From positions 6,758,001-6,822,000 of the forward strand of contig JAULSU010000001.1 of NCBI GenBank assembly GCA_030512335.1: DNA of 64,000 nucleotides. Direction: 5' to 3'. Under the pieces are notes generated by a model that saw nothing but the letters and a program-made list of their open reading frames with translations, did not search any database and was not told where the DNA came from. The position numbers and the translations under genes are program-made. The stretch comes from Immersiella caudata. Lineage: Eukaryota; Ascomycota; Sordariomycetes; Sordariales; Lasiosphaeriaceae. Of the stretch, positions 44,158-54,710 are shown piece after piece; the first letter of the stretch is position 1; every line of letters begins with the position of its first letter.

Positions 44158-45682
44158 ATGAGTGGCAAAGGATGGTGTCAGTTATGATGTTTATGTTATG
44201 ATGTGATGAAGAGCGAGTTGGAAATATGGAAAGGTTCAATCTCCTGGACGGAGGAGGGCTAGCTCAGGATGAGCGGTCATTCTGTCTTGTATTCAACATG
44301 GTTCTTGCTTCTTGAGCTTGCGTCTTCTCGTTTTCAGTAATGGAATGAAGAGCGGATGAACACTGAACACGCTGGTCAAGGATAATTCGTTGCTGTGGAA
44401 TCAGATAGATAACTCATGAACAAATGAAGCTACTAGCTTGCACAACAGTGAAACGACCCCAACTTGAACTTTGACTTTGACCTCGAGCTCGCTGTTACGG
44501 AAGTCCACCTGCTGAGCTTGAAAGTGGTCCGTGCTTAGCAGTCCCGTGTCGCTGTCAGTCAATTTGGCTTTTTAAGGTGGAGCCTTATCGCGGTCGAGTA
44601 TATTTTTCAATTTTCTTGCAACCTGGATTTCTCCCTTTGCACCACTCCCAATCCAAGTCTCTTTCCGCGCCAATTGCCCGGGTTCCAATCGGCACCGGGA
44701 TTGCTTTCGGAGACGGCTACCAATGCCTCTCCAGTAATACAAGCATCTCACCCTTTTGGAACCGGACAAGCGGCAGCGCAGCGCCTCGAACCTCAAAATT
44801 TCCTACGGTACGTTCTGCTATCCAGCTCCTCGCCTTCCCGCACCAATCCCAGCCCCAAACGAAAACAAAACCATTCGATGATGATCTTCGCAACGCCGGT
44901 TGCAACCCTTTATTCAAATCTTATAGGAAGAGCCGTCTGAATCCCCTCGTTACCCTGTCTTTTGTCCCCGCCGAGGATCGTTCCCAGCTTCTAGCGAGGC
45001 AGGGACGTGTTGCATCGTCATATGCTGTGCGAGGTCCTCGGCGGTGGAGGGGCAGAAGGGGCGGGGGTGGTGGTGCTGACAATCTGGGTTTCTGAAGATG
45101 GTTTTTGACTTGACTCGTTTCGAGGGGTGGTTGTTGGGGAGGCATGATTGGGAATTGATGCTGATGAGTGAGTCATACAGGAAGTCGAGAGATAAAGAAG
45201 TATGGATTTGAGGACGGAAGACGAACGAAGCTGGAAGGTAGGTCAGTGTTTTTTTGGGTGGATGCTTTGGGGCACATTTTGCTTGCGGGGAAAGCTGCAG
45301 GTGGCATTTCACGATGCACCATGACCAACCATGTCCTCAACCGTTGCTGTGAGTCACGGTGGGAGTCAAACAATGGCAAGGTTACAGGATGTTGCGGCTA
45401 TTTCCAATCACCTGCTTTGTACCTACGCACACCAATATCAACCATCATGGGACCTTGCGATGCAGTTGCTTTTGAACATGTGGAGGTGTCAATTGTCGTC
45501 TACGAGGCAAAAGGCGATATCTATCAAACATCAAACCGAGGAAATGCCATCTCTGCTTTTAGTTTTTCCCCTGCACCCATGCCCTGATCCCACCCCCGAC
45601 TCCAAAATCGTACAGTAATTCAGCGTCCCCGTCGATCCACTGGCTCTCCCTTTCTGGGTTCTCGGCCCAGATCATCAATCAT
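44158..45682. other. intergenic, convergent 3' regions
   Basis: 1.5 kb between the stops of the C2H2 factor and PMT4. Short ORFs near 44577-45312 overlap on both strands without domain or splice support. Nothing else is identified. Confidence 0.5.
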
Positions 45683-48121
45683 CTATTTTGCAAAGTGAAG
45701 GTCATATCCCAGCCACTTCCTGCGCAGGACTTGATCTACAGTGAGGCCAGGGTAACCGTAGGTGAGCGGCAGGAAGAAGTACCAGCCGGCACCGATAACG
45801 GCCAACAGCACAAACGTCGCGATCCAGGAAGCCAGGAGACTCTGTCCAGCATAACGCTCGCGAGCCGAGACGTGGCGCTTGACAACGGGCGGCTTCTTGC
45901 CGGCCTTGATTGCCTGGTAAGCCGCCTCGCTCTCGGCAGAGTCGGCGCTGAAGATGAACTCGATGATGGCTCCCGTGACGAGAGCCGAAGCGAGATGCGC
46001 GGGGAGGTAGTGGTGCAAGAAGAGCTGACGACCCATGACGAAGAAGGGGAAGTAGTGGGTTGCCCAGGCAAGGAAAAAGAATCCAGTCGAGTTATACAAA
46101 CGAGAGCGAGATCCTAGGAGCTGTTAGCTGTGCTGGTTCATGATGTTTCATTGATGTGGATACTTACGATGATCGAGAGCATCGACACCGCGACGCAGCG
46201 AGAACTGGTCAGCCAGAACAATGCCGACATAGATGGCGATGACACTGCTGGCGATCCACCAGCCAACTGGGTTTCCAACAAAGTAGATCTGTTGGCGAGT
46301 GTCGTTCTGGGTCCAGAAGCTCACACCACGGAGAAGGAACGGCCACTGGTAAGGATGCGACGCGTAAGGGTGGCTGCTAGTCAACTGGCTGTTGTGCCAG
46401 AACATGCTTCGCTGCAACTCAAACCACTTTTGAAGGAAGGGCAACGTCTTGACCTTCTTCTCCATTCGCTCGCGACGCTTATCGTCGATGGGAAGCGAGG
46501 GAATATCCTCAATAAGCCACACGTTCGAGCTAGGGGTGATCTGCTTGTTTCCGTTGATCTCCTGCTGCTTATGACCCCATTCCGGAAGAGGTGTGGTGTG
46601 CGTCCACATCGCTACCTTGCTAGGATTGTGGATGAACTTGAAGTGACTCGAGATGCTCTTGAACTCCTGACCAGGCTTGCCATTCTCGATACGGACCTCA
46701 AACAGAGTATCAGCCGCACGATCACCATAGGCGTCTGCGATCGAGACAGTAGTGAATTCCTGATTGGTGGGATAGTACGGAGAGGCGACATCGTGAGACA
46801 GAAGAATGGTATCGGTGATCAGGTGGCGGAGCCTGACGAGGTCATGATTCTTGACGTGGCGTCCCAGCTTCTGCTCAGTATCCTGAGCAGGCAGAATTTG
46901 CCAGTGGTTGTTGGTGTCATTGAAGGGATAACCGGTGACTTGCTGGCCCTGGCTGGAAACACGTCCGTCGTCGTATCTCAGAGGGTAGCGGTCGGGGTGG
47001 CTGTGGAGGTAAGCCTTGGTCTCCTTGTGCTTCAGGGTGATGGTGTCATAGTAATCAATGGTGATGGAATTGGCGAGCATGACGTTGTCGGTCAGTGTCT
47101 CCTGGAACTCAGGGGTCATGAAATCGTCTCCCGGGCCAGAGCGGGTCAGGATGGCGAAGTGGACCTGGAACCAGAAGAGGTAGAAGATGAAAGGCATGAT
47201 GATCAAGCCAAAGGCCCTGGCGGCAAAGTGCTTGCTGAACTGGGGCAGGGTCAGAGCACCTCCGGGTCTCTTGATATCCAGCAGGTCCCAGAGGTCGATG
47301 ATGACGGCCGAGCCAATGGTGATGAAGGCAAACAAGCCGACATACTTGGTAGAGATGTCGCAAGAGAGGGCGAATCCGGTGAGGATAAGCCACTTCCACC
47401 ACTTCCTCGAGAAGGGCTCGTGGCGCAACTTGTAGAACTTGATGTAACACAGCAAGCTGCAAGCCATGGCGAAGACCAGGGTGGCATCAAGGAGAATCAA
47501 GCGTGTCTGGCCAATGTGAGCGTTGTCGAGAAGAACCAGCCCGGCGGCCACGATGCAAGCCGGGAGACTGTATCCAGACTCCCACATAATCAGATAGACG
47601 ACCGTGACAGTCAGAGCGCCGAGGATGGCGGGCAGGGAGCGGAAGGCCACGTAGGGAACCTTGTTCGCGATATACGAGTCGCCGATGTTCTCGAAGTGGA
47701 AGTGGCCATCATATCCAACAAGCCAGCCCATGAAGGCGAAGAGGAGCTTGCCAAAGGGAGGGTGGACGTCGAAGAAGTATGTCCTTTCGAGATAGTACGA
47801 GGCGAACTGAGATCAAACGTCAGCGGCGCCAGGCGAAGAGTGTAATGATGGATAGGCTACCTTGCCAAAATGAACCTCGTCGAAGACGACTTCATTGGGG
47901 TGGCTGATTCCCCAGAATCTTGTAAGGAAGGCGGCGGCGGTGATGAGGACGCCCACGATTGTGTAGCTGGTGTCCGAACCAGCGGCGGCGGGCTTGGAGG
48001 CGACGGCCTTCACCGGCTTCTCGAACTCGACATCCGAAACGCCGCCATCCCTGTGCTTCTTCCCCGAGCTGGCGACGTTCCTCTGCCGCAGCGAGCCCTG
48101 AGGCGGTGGTGTTGTGCCCAT
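45683..48121 (-). CDS. PMT4: dolichyl-phosphate-mannose-protein mannosyltransferase, Pmt4 type
   Basis: Exons 48121-47861, 47806-46168 and 46113-45683 on the minus strand give 777 codons (776 aa), the usual length. The protein is a multi-pass ER enzyme that transfers mannose from dolichyl-phosphate mannose to Ser/Thr. The first lumenal loop carries the catalytic Asp-Glu pair and the His motif: EVVFDEVHFGKFASYYLERT assembles across intron 1, then YFFDVHPPFGKL. The PMT membrane domain follows. Lumenal MIR-type repeats (about residues 330-520) and four C-terminal TM helices complete it. DEVHFG together with FASYYLxRTYFFDVHPPF is the Pmt4 pattern, as opposed to the Pmt2 pattern WDEAHFGKFG or the Pmt1 pattern FGGFASKYI. 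Pmt4 acts as a homodimer, often on membrane-attached substrates. Subfamily assignment is good. Confidence 0.92.
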
Positions 48122-49130
48122 CGTTGGTAGTCTTTGGTTACCGGGCTGGAGGGAGAGAGACGTCAGCTCAAGGACAGCGAGAAAGTTTGTTCGCGTCGAA
48201 GCGGCGCGAGAGACGGGAAGTCTTACCCAATTCCAATGACGCCCTCAGGCCACGTAACAGCCAAGACGGGTCGAATCACGCAAGCAAGGAAGAGAAAAAA
48301 GAAGAAAAAAGGTGCGCTGGAGAATTAAAATAAATGCGCGCGAAGACGCAGTGAAGGATTGACGTAGAAAAAGAGCCTCCTTTCCGTAGAAGCCAGACAA
48401 CACCCTCAGCTTTGCAAGGGGTGTGCCATTTTTGGATTGGACACTTGGCTGCGAAGGCAAAGGAAGGGTCCATCAGCTCCTCCGTGCGATTTTAAACCCA
48501 CGCAGCATGCACGCCAACATTCCCTCGTCATTATTGGACCGCAAAAGATCTTATTCACATTTAAAAGGCGGTTGATGAATTACAAAACTCCTTGTCGACA
48601 TTATCTCTGGCCTCGAATAAATTTGCCTATGCCTAAATATTAAAGCTCCTGCCCAGTTAGGTTGACAATTGACAGTATCAGTTCATCCTCCGCACTGGGC
48701 TAATGGTCCAAGCTCTAGGCTCAGATCCTGGAAACTTGGGACCAGAAACGACAGAAGGCTCCTTACCCACTCGCTGGCAATGCTTCGCTCAATTGGCTGA
48801 TACTCTATCCGTGGTCGCAGTAGCAACATAACAAGCATCCCAGGAGTTCGTCGGTTAATATCAGCAAAAATTCTCTAAACCCCAGTGATACAGGGCCAAT
48901 CAGTGACTTCTACCGAGCTGCAGCCCCTTTGCCGCCCACGTCCATAGTGGCCTCCCAGACTCGGTTTTGCGGGGATGAGACGGGCGGCTTCCATGGGTGT
49001 TCCTTCCAGCGCCCGCTGGCTTTCATCGGCCCGCTCCATAGAGTCCGAAGTACGGAGGTGGAGTGGGAACCTCAGCTACCCCTCCAAGCTTCGGGCAGTT
49101 GATTTCCAACGCACTGCTCCGTTGACTGTT
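48122..49130. promoter_or_regulatory. divergent promoter, PMT4 / RidA
   Basis: 1.0 kb shared upstream region. An in-frame ATG at 48975 could extend the RidA protein by 52 residues, but the sequence in between looks like leader. No specific sites are supportable. Confidence 0.5.
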
Positions 49131-49777
49131 ATGTTTGCCACTCGAAGAATAGTGCCTCTAGTCATTCAATCCTCCGCCAGACGATTCGTGACACCCGTTT
49201 CACACATCCGCAGCATCATGTCTGGAACACCCGTTTACACTTCCAAGGCCGCCCCGGGTACGTACTGAAATGTTCCTTGTGGCAATCTCAGGGTGCTGAC
49301 ATCACAACCTAGTCGCCGGTCCTTACGTATGTGACTCCATCTCGGCAGGAACTCAATAGCACTCATGATCTGACGCTGTGGGCAGTCCCAAGCCATCAAG
49401 ACGCCCACTGCGATCTACTGCTCGGGCCAAATCCCCTGTGATGCCCAGGGCAACCTCGTCGAGGGCACCATCCAGGAGAAGACCGCCGCTTGCATTGGCA
49501 ACTTGAAAGCCGTCCTTGGGGAGGCCGGTTCCGAGATTGCCAAGGTGGTCAAGGTCAATGTTTTCCTGACTGACATGGCCAACTTCGCCGTAAGCCCTCC
49601 CCCCCTCCCCCTTGTTCCGAGGGTGCCGTGAGGGAGCCAAGACGCCTAACTTGATCGCAGAGCATGAACGAGGAGTATGCCAAGTGGTTCACTCACAAGC
49701 CGGCTCGCAGTTGCGTTGCTGTGAAGCAGCTTCCCAAGGGCGTGGATGTTGAGATTGAGTGCATTGCTCTGCCTTGA
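49131..49777 (+). CDS. MMF1: RidA/YjgF/Mmf1-family 2-iminobutanoate/2-iminopropanoate deaminase
   Basis: Exons 49131-49257, 49313-49326, 49386-49589 and 49661-49777 give 154 codons (153 aa). The family hydrolyses reactive enamine/imine intermediates from PLP enzymes and protects branched-chain and mitochondrial metabolism. Diagnostic motifs appear in order: GPYSQAI spanning exon 2 to 3, [12 protein letters not shown], then the active-site Arg in [20 protein letters not shown]. The first ~30 residues ([20 protein letters not shown]) are basic and amphipathic, suiting mitochondrial import. A second in-frame ATG at 49218 (tcATGTCTG) would give a cytosolic form of the typical ~124 aa. Exon 2 is only 14 nt and encodes VAGPY with its neighbours. 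Identification is firm; the start choice between 48975, 49131 and 49218 is inferred. Confidence 0.92.
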
Positions 49778-50298
49778 CTACATGGTCGGCCTGTGTCAAA
49801 GCTGTAAGGGAGCAATTCCTTTCTAACGTTTCGGGAAGATGTTGCAAAAGGGGTTTTATCGGGCCATAGAGCACGCGAATCAACAGTCTTGCTTCCTGGG
49901 TTGGTGCTCCAGATCTCTGCCGTGGAGCTGATCGTCTGTGGGCCTCTTGCTCGATGACGTACATTGGGGCTACCATCGTATCCCGTTGACCCGTCCCAAG
50001 ATCTACGCCGATGTTTCCCATCTCACGTTGTGTCTGAAGTTTCAGCAACAGCAGAACAAACGCTTATCAGTCTGAACTTGTGTTTGTCGACAATAGGCCG
50101 GATGTTGGTGGGTAGCGGGACGGTCTCACTCTGATTGGCTAACACAAACTCCGGCTCAGCATCGTCGTGGCATGCCGCGTCATTGGCATTCCTCCGTGAT
50201 ACCCAACTACCCGCCTATTCTTTCTACCCTGTAACCCTTCGAGACAAATTACTAGCAACTAGCACCTTCAAACACCAAGGCTCATGCCAGCTTCGACA
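49778..50298. other. intergenic
   Basis: About 520 bases of 3' UTR and promoter between two tandem plus-strand genes; no distinct signal. Confidence 0.5.
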
Positions 50299-50925
50299 AT
50301 GGCCCCAACGACTGCCACGGCTACCGGTCCCAACCGTCAGTCTCTCATTTACAAGGTACGAACACACCTGCTCACCAGCTCACATCTCACCTTTATCCGC
50401 CTTTGTTTTCATTGCCACACGGCCACACCCCCACCCACCCCTTAGTTCAAGCCCCCTATTCCAATCCATATCCAACCGTCTGCACCATCAACATACGCCC
50501 CCCTCGCAGCAAATAGCAAGCATACTAACATGTCGAAGTTCATAATGACCCCCATCATCTTTATCTCGTTCATTGTCTCCCTCTCCCTCATCGACATGCG
50601 TCACTCCGCCCAACGTTCTCACTACCACGCCGATTCCCACGAGAGCAGAATGCCAGCGTGGCTTCATCGCATCATCTACCGATACCAACGGTATCAATAC
50701 GTCCCAGTTGATGAGAACGGTAAACTGGTTGGGAAGCGAGTTGGCGACGGGAAGGAGTATTATCACAGCCATCAGAGGAAGTTGATGCGGATGGAGGTTG
50801 CAGAGGCGTTTGAGATTAGAAGCTCAGTGGTGGTTGCACTGGGATTGGTCAGCATGGGGGTGCTATGGGGAGTTTGGAGGCTCTTCACATGGGGGATGGG
50901 ACTGGCTGGATTCCCGCGGCCTTGA
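50299..50925 (+). CDS. hypothetical small protein with two transmembrane segments
   Basis: Exons 50299-50355 and 50521-50925 give 154 codons (153 aa). Exon 1 encodes a short MAPTTATATGPNRQSLIYK, followed by a GTACGA donor and a 165-nt pyrimidine-rich intron. The first hydrophobic segment is KFIMTPIIFISFIVSLSLID. A polar, His/Arg/Tyr-rich middle follows (IYRYQRYQYVPVDENGK). The second is SVVVALGLVSMGVLWGVW. I do not recognise a family; the layout would suit a small mitochondrial or ER membrane protein. The alternative start at 50530 (ATG in exon 2) gives a 131-aa protein. Its stop lies only 53 bases from the stop of the opposing MarR-GNAT gene. Confidence 0.65.
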
Positions 50926-50978
50926 TTCAACTTCCTAACGGTATCCCCACCCCCGCCCTATATACCCTGCTTACACCA

Positions 50979-52151
50979 TCAAACATCCCTCCTCCACACA
51001 TACTCCATCTCCCCCACTTCAACTCCCCAGATTACCTTCCTCTCCTCCCTCACCTCCACAAATCCATAACCCTCATACAACTTCCTGGCCGCCCCTAACG
51101 ACCTCATAGTCGTCAGCCTGCACTCTTTGAATCTCCTCTCCCTTACAAACCCCATTGCCGCACCCACCAACTTCCTCCCCAACCCCAACCCCCTCGCACC
51201 CTCATCGACTATAAACGCTCTCAGCTGCGCGGTCCCCTCCTTCCCGGGGATCTGCCCATCGATGAAGATGGTTCCGATTATTTTCTGTGTTGGATTCCCA
51301 GAGGGCAAAGGAAGGGATTCAACGGCAGCCCAGGCTTGATTGAACGGGTTGCCCAGGCGAGATACTATGTCGGAGAGCATGGAGGAGAGGCCAGTTTCGA
51401 ACTCGCGGCCCCAGCCGATCCGGGTGTGATAATACGACATGTGCATCTGGACAGCGGAGGAAATGAGTGTGGGAGTATAGCCGGGAGCGATGGTGACGTT
51501 GCGGGCGGGGGTTTGTTGGAGTGGAAGGGATGCTGGGAGGGACGTAGGGATGGGAAGGGGAGGTGTGAGGATCGTAGGGATGGGAAGGGGAGGTGTGAGG
51601 ATCGGTAGTGAGATGGGTTGAGTCGGGCTGGCGGGACGGGAACTCTCCGGTGTGGGAACCGCTCGGGCACGCTCAAGGGCGGTAGTGTACAGACGGAAGG
51701 CGGCGGTGATGTCGGAAGCCGTTCCGGCGGGAACGGCAGCCAGAGCGCGGGACACCTGATTTTCAGCGTAGGCGTTAATGGCGTTTAGAGTCTGAATTCC
51801 CTTGGCGGTGAGCTTGTAGGCCACATCACCCGGTGTTTCGCTCAGCCGCTCGTGATCCACGGCGATGCATCCGCTGGCGGCTAGTTCAGACAAGATGCGG
51901 GCCAGCTCCGTTGGCAAGACGCGGAGCTCAACGCTGAGGCGGGACGAAGAGCGAGGCAGAGCATCAGGGACATCGCCGATCTCGATGAGGCAATGTACTG
52001 CTGCTGGGGAAAGAGGAGATTCTGCAAAGACTGAGCGGAGAAACCCCCATTCTCGGACGAGCTTCCTGGACGCATCGCGGAGGGAGGCGATGGAGTCGCT
52101 CAGGGTCTCCTCGCCTTTGGGGGGTGCGGTGACGATGTTCGAGGCGTCCAT
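50979..52151 (-). CDS. MarR-type winged-helix / GNAT acetyltransferase fusion
   Basis: A single exon of 390 aa. Residues ~15-140 resemble a MarR-like winged helix (SIASLRDASRKLVREWGFLR, then VLPTELARILSELAASGC, then LTAKGIQTLNAINAY). A Pro-rich linker follows (about residues 165-215). It holds two identical 10-residue blocks encoded by a perfect 30-bp tandem repeat. The C-terminal ~170 residues form a GNAT fold with the acetyl-CoA loop ARGLGLGRKLVG near residue 315 and the closing ARKLYEGYGFVEV. The same MarR plus GNAT order is known in bacteria, and intronless structure would suit an old transfer, though similar fusions occur in fungal genomes. The substrate is unknown. The ATG at 52151 is the first in frame. 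Confidence 0.75.
   Translation of the reverse strand: MDASNIVTAPPKGEETLSDSIASLRDASRKLVREWGFLRSVFAESPLSPAAVHCLIEIGDVPDALPRSSSRLSVELRVLPTELARILSELAASGCIAVDHERLSETPGDVAYKLTAKGIQTLNAINAYAENQVSRALAAVPAGTASDITAAFRLYTTALERARAVPTPESSRPASPTQPISLPILTPPLPIPTILTPPLPIPTSLPASLPLQQTPARNVTIAPGYTPTLISSAVQMHMSYYHTRIGWGREFETGLSSMLSDIVSRLGNPFNQAWAAVESLPLPSGNPTQKIIGTIFIDGQIPGKEGTAQLRAFIVDEGARGLGLGRKLVGAAMGFVRERRFKECRLTTMRSLGAARKLYEGYGFVEVREERKVIWGVEVGEMEYVWRRDV
51544..51603 (-). repeat. perfect 30-bp tandem duplication inside the MarR-GNAT gene
   Basis: 51544-51573 and 51574-51603 are identical and keep the frame, encoding ILTPPLPIPT twice in the linker. Confidence 0.95.
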
Positions 52152-52888
52152 ATTGGTTTTTTTTACTACTTCTCCAGATTCTCGGGCAAAATATCACGGG
52201 TTTCAGTCTTGAGGTTTCACGGCGTGCAACAAAGTGAGGGGAGATTTTGAGCAAACTGCTTGCGCCCTTGTGCTTGTGCTGCGATGATGGCCGATTTCCG
52301 GAGCCATCCAATCAAACGCTGGCGCATCCTGTAGTCGGCAGAGAAGCTGCTGTTAGGGATACTACCCCATTCACGATCGGGGCTCTCCACTTTTGCAGGA
52401 TTCCTTCCTATTGAAGATCCCGATCCTTCAAACTCGGTTTCGCGAACTTCGGATGGATACGCCTCGCGCTGCGGTCCCCCTTGGAGGCAGGTAGGCGTAC
52501 CTGAGGCATTGTGTGTTGACGCGTCGGCCGACGACAACGGGTTGAGCGGTAAAAGGCAGAAAGGAGCAACCATTGGGCCGAACGATCAGGGTCGTGCCGA
52601 CGATGCCGACGCATACGTCCCGAGCGCAATTGAGCCAGGGTGCTTGCCCCCTATTGGTCACTGAAGCACGGAGCCGGAGCGCTGAGGGGCGGCGATGCCC
52701 CGAGCACCGTCTGGCTGGGAAGGCTGCCGGGTCAATGACGACTCGTGACGAGGAGTTTCCCATGGGCTCAAGAGTAAATAAACTCATCCCCCCCCCTTCC
52801 AGCAGGGCAAAATGATGGATAAGATTGTCGTGCTGAGATAGTTGCAGACCCTCTAGACCGTTCGTCGCAGCGCCCCAGAGCAGAGCCC
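52152..52888. promoter_or_regulatory. divergent promoter, MarR-GNAT / P450
   Basis: 740 bases between head-to-head genes. Nothing beyond a short poly-C near 52790 stands out. Confidence 0.5.
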
Positions 52889-54710
52889 ATGGGTCTCCCC
52901 TTTAGAGCAGTGAGTATTGTGGCGGCAGGCGTTGGGTTTGTCCTGTCTTCAGACATTGTCGCCATACCGGGGCTTCCCAAGGTCGGATTCGCTGCTGGGT
53001 TCCTCGCAGCATGGACGTTCCAGTTTTGGCTGTGGGCGTTCTGGGCTGTCATCCTACACCCGCATTACTTCTCACCACTGCGGCATCTTCCCTCGCCGAC
53101 CGGCGGAAGCTTCTATAATGGGCAGTGGAAAAAGATATCCGCTCAGCCGTCAGGAGTCCCGATGATAGAATGGTGAAAACCCTCCCGCGTGGTCTACCGT
53201 TCTGTCAGCTAATAGGCCCTAGGATCAACTCAATCCCAAACAATGGCATCATCCGCTATCTCGGGCTTCTAAACCTCGAGCGGGTGATGGTAACCTCCCC
53301 AAAAGCACTGGCAGAAGTCCTTTCCACCAAGTGCTATGACTTCCAAAAGCCCGAACAGCTCCGCTGGTCCCTCGGTCGTATCTTGGGCGTTGGCATCCTC
53401 TTCGCCGAAGGTGATGAGCACAACATCCAGCGCCGCAAGCTCTTGCCGGCCTTTTCCTTCCGCCATATCAAAGATCTTTACCCCGTCTTCTGGGATAAGT
53501 CCCGCGAAAGTGTTCGCGTAATGACCTCCGCCGTGCTTGCTGACCCCGTTCTGGAAGTTGGTTCGTGGGCTTCTCGCGCGACGCTTGATATGATCGGCGT
53601 CGCCGGCCTGGGTCGCGACTTTGGGGCAATCGAAAACCCCTCAAACACACTCAGCCAAACCTACCATAATCTCTTCAAGCCCTCCGCTCAAGGCCGTCTG
53701 CTTGGTCTTGTCTCTCTCTTCATCCCTGGCTGGCTCGTTGAAAAGCTTCCTGTTCAGCGTAACAACGATGTCCGTCATGCCGGTGAGCCCCTGCAATCAC
53801 CCCCTCCGTTTTGGCGCAAACTAACTCCCCCAGTCCGCGTCGTCCGCTCCGTCTGCTCTGACCTCATTCAAACGTCCAAGCAGAAGCGCTCATCGGGCGA
53901 ACAGCCGTCCCTCGATATCATTTCTGTGGCCCTGGAATCAGGCTCGTTCACAGACGAAAACCTCGTCGATCAAATGATGACCTTTCTCCTCGCTGGTCGT
54001 ACGTCCCCTTTCAACCTTATCAAACTCCTCCTCCCAGCTCCCAACACCCCGACACAGAACACAACTAACCCCCCCCAGACGAAACTACCGCCTCCTCTAT
54101 GACTTGGGCATGTTATCTCCTTGCCAAGCATCCCGACATCCAATCCCGCCTCCGCTCCGAGATTCACGCTCGCCTCCCTCCCATCGACTCCTCCACCCCC
54201 ATTACCAGCCTCGATATTGACTCGCTTCCCTACCTGAACGCCGTTTGTCAAGAAATCTTCCGTTACTTCGCGCCCGTTCCACTGCTAATGCGCGATGCTG
54301 CCCGCGACACAACCATCCAAGGCACTTTCATCCCTAAAGGCACTCGCGTCATCATCTCGCCCTGGGCTGTGAACAAGAGCGTGGAAATGTGGGGCCCCGA
54401 CGCGGCAGAGTTTAACCCCGACAGATGGCTCGCCAGCGGGGACGCAGAGAAGGATAAGAAGGCGGCGAGCGGAGGGGCGAGTAGCAACTATGCGTTCATG
54501 ACGTTCCTGGCGGGTCCGAGGGGGTGTATTGGGAGGGAGTTTGCAAAAGCCGAGTTTGCGTGCTTGTTGGCGGCGTGGGTGGGGAGGTTTAAGATGGAGT
54601 TGGGAGATGGGATGGAGAAGGATGAGGAGAAGTTGGATATCAAGGGGGCAATTACGGCAAGGCCGGAAGGGGGAATGTTTATCAAGATGGAGGTTGTGGA
54701 AGGGTGGTAA
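52889..54710 (+). CDS. cytochrome P450 monooxygenase
   Basis: Exons 52889-53172, 53223-53782, 53834-53998 and 54079-54710 give 547 codons (546 aa). Two N-terminal hydrophobic segments (VSIVAAGVGFVL and FLAAWTFQFWLWAFWAVIL) suit ER anchoring. The I-helix oxygen motif AGHETTAS assembles only after intron 3 is removed. The K-helix ExxR is EIFR. The heme loop FLAGPRGCIGREFAKAEFA carries the Cys ligand. Exon 1 joins exon 2 as MIEWINSIPNNGIIRYLG. The second intron is 51 nt with no stop, so its retention keeps the frame and inserts 17 residues. The overall sequence looks like a CYP4/CYP3-like fungal P450; the CYP family and substrate cannot be set from here. No other secondary-metabolism gene is adjacent. 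Confidence 0.93.

Noticed and set aside
46130..47845. 571-aa plus-strand ORF opposite PMT4
   Set aside because: It is an antisense shadow of a certain gene; GC-rich codon bias leaves the opposite frame open, and the translation has no domain.
48690..48740. Possible tRNA-like box sequence (GGCTCAGATCCTGG)
   Set aside because: No matching A box at the right distance and no cloverleaf arms could be paired.
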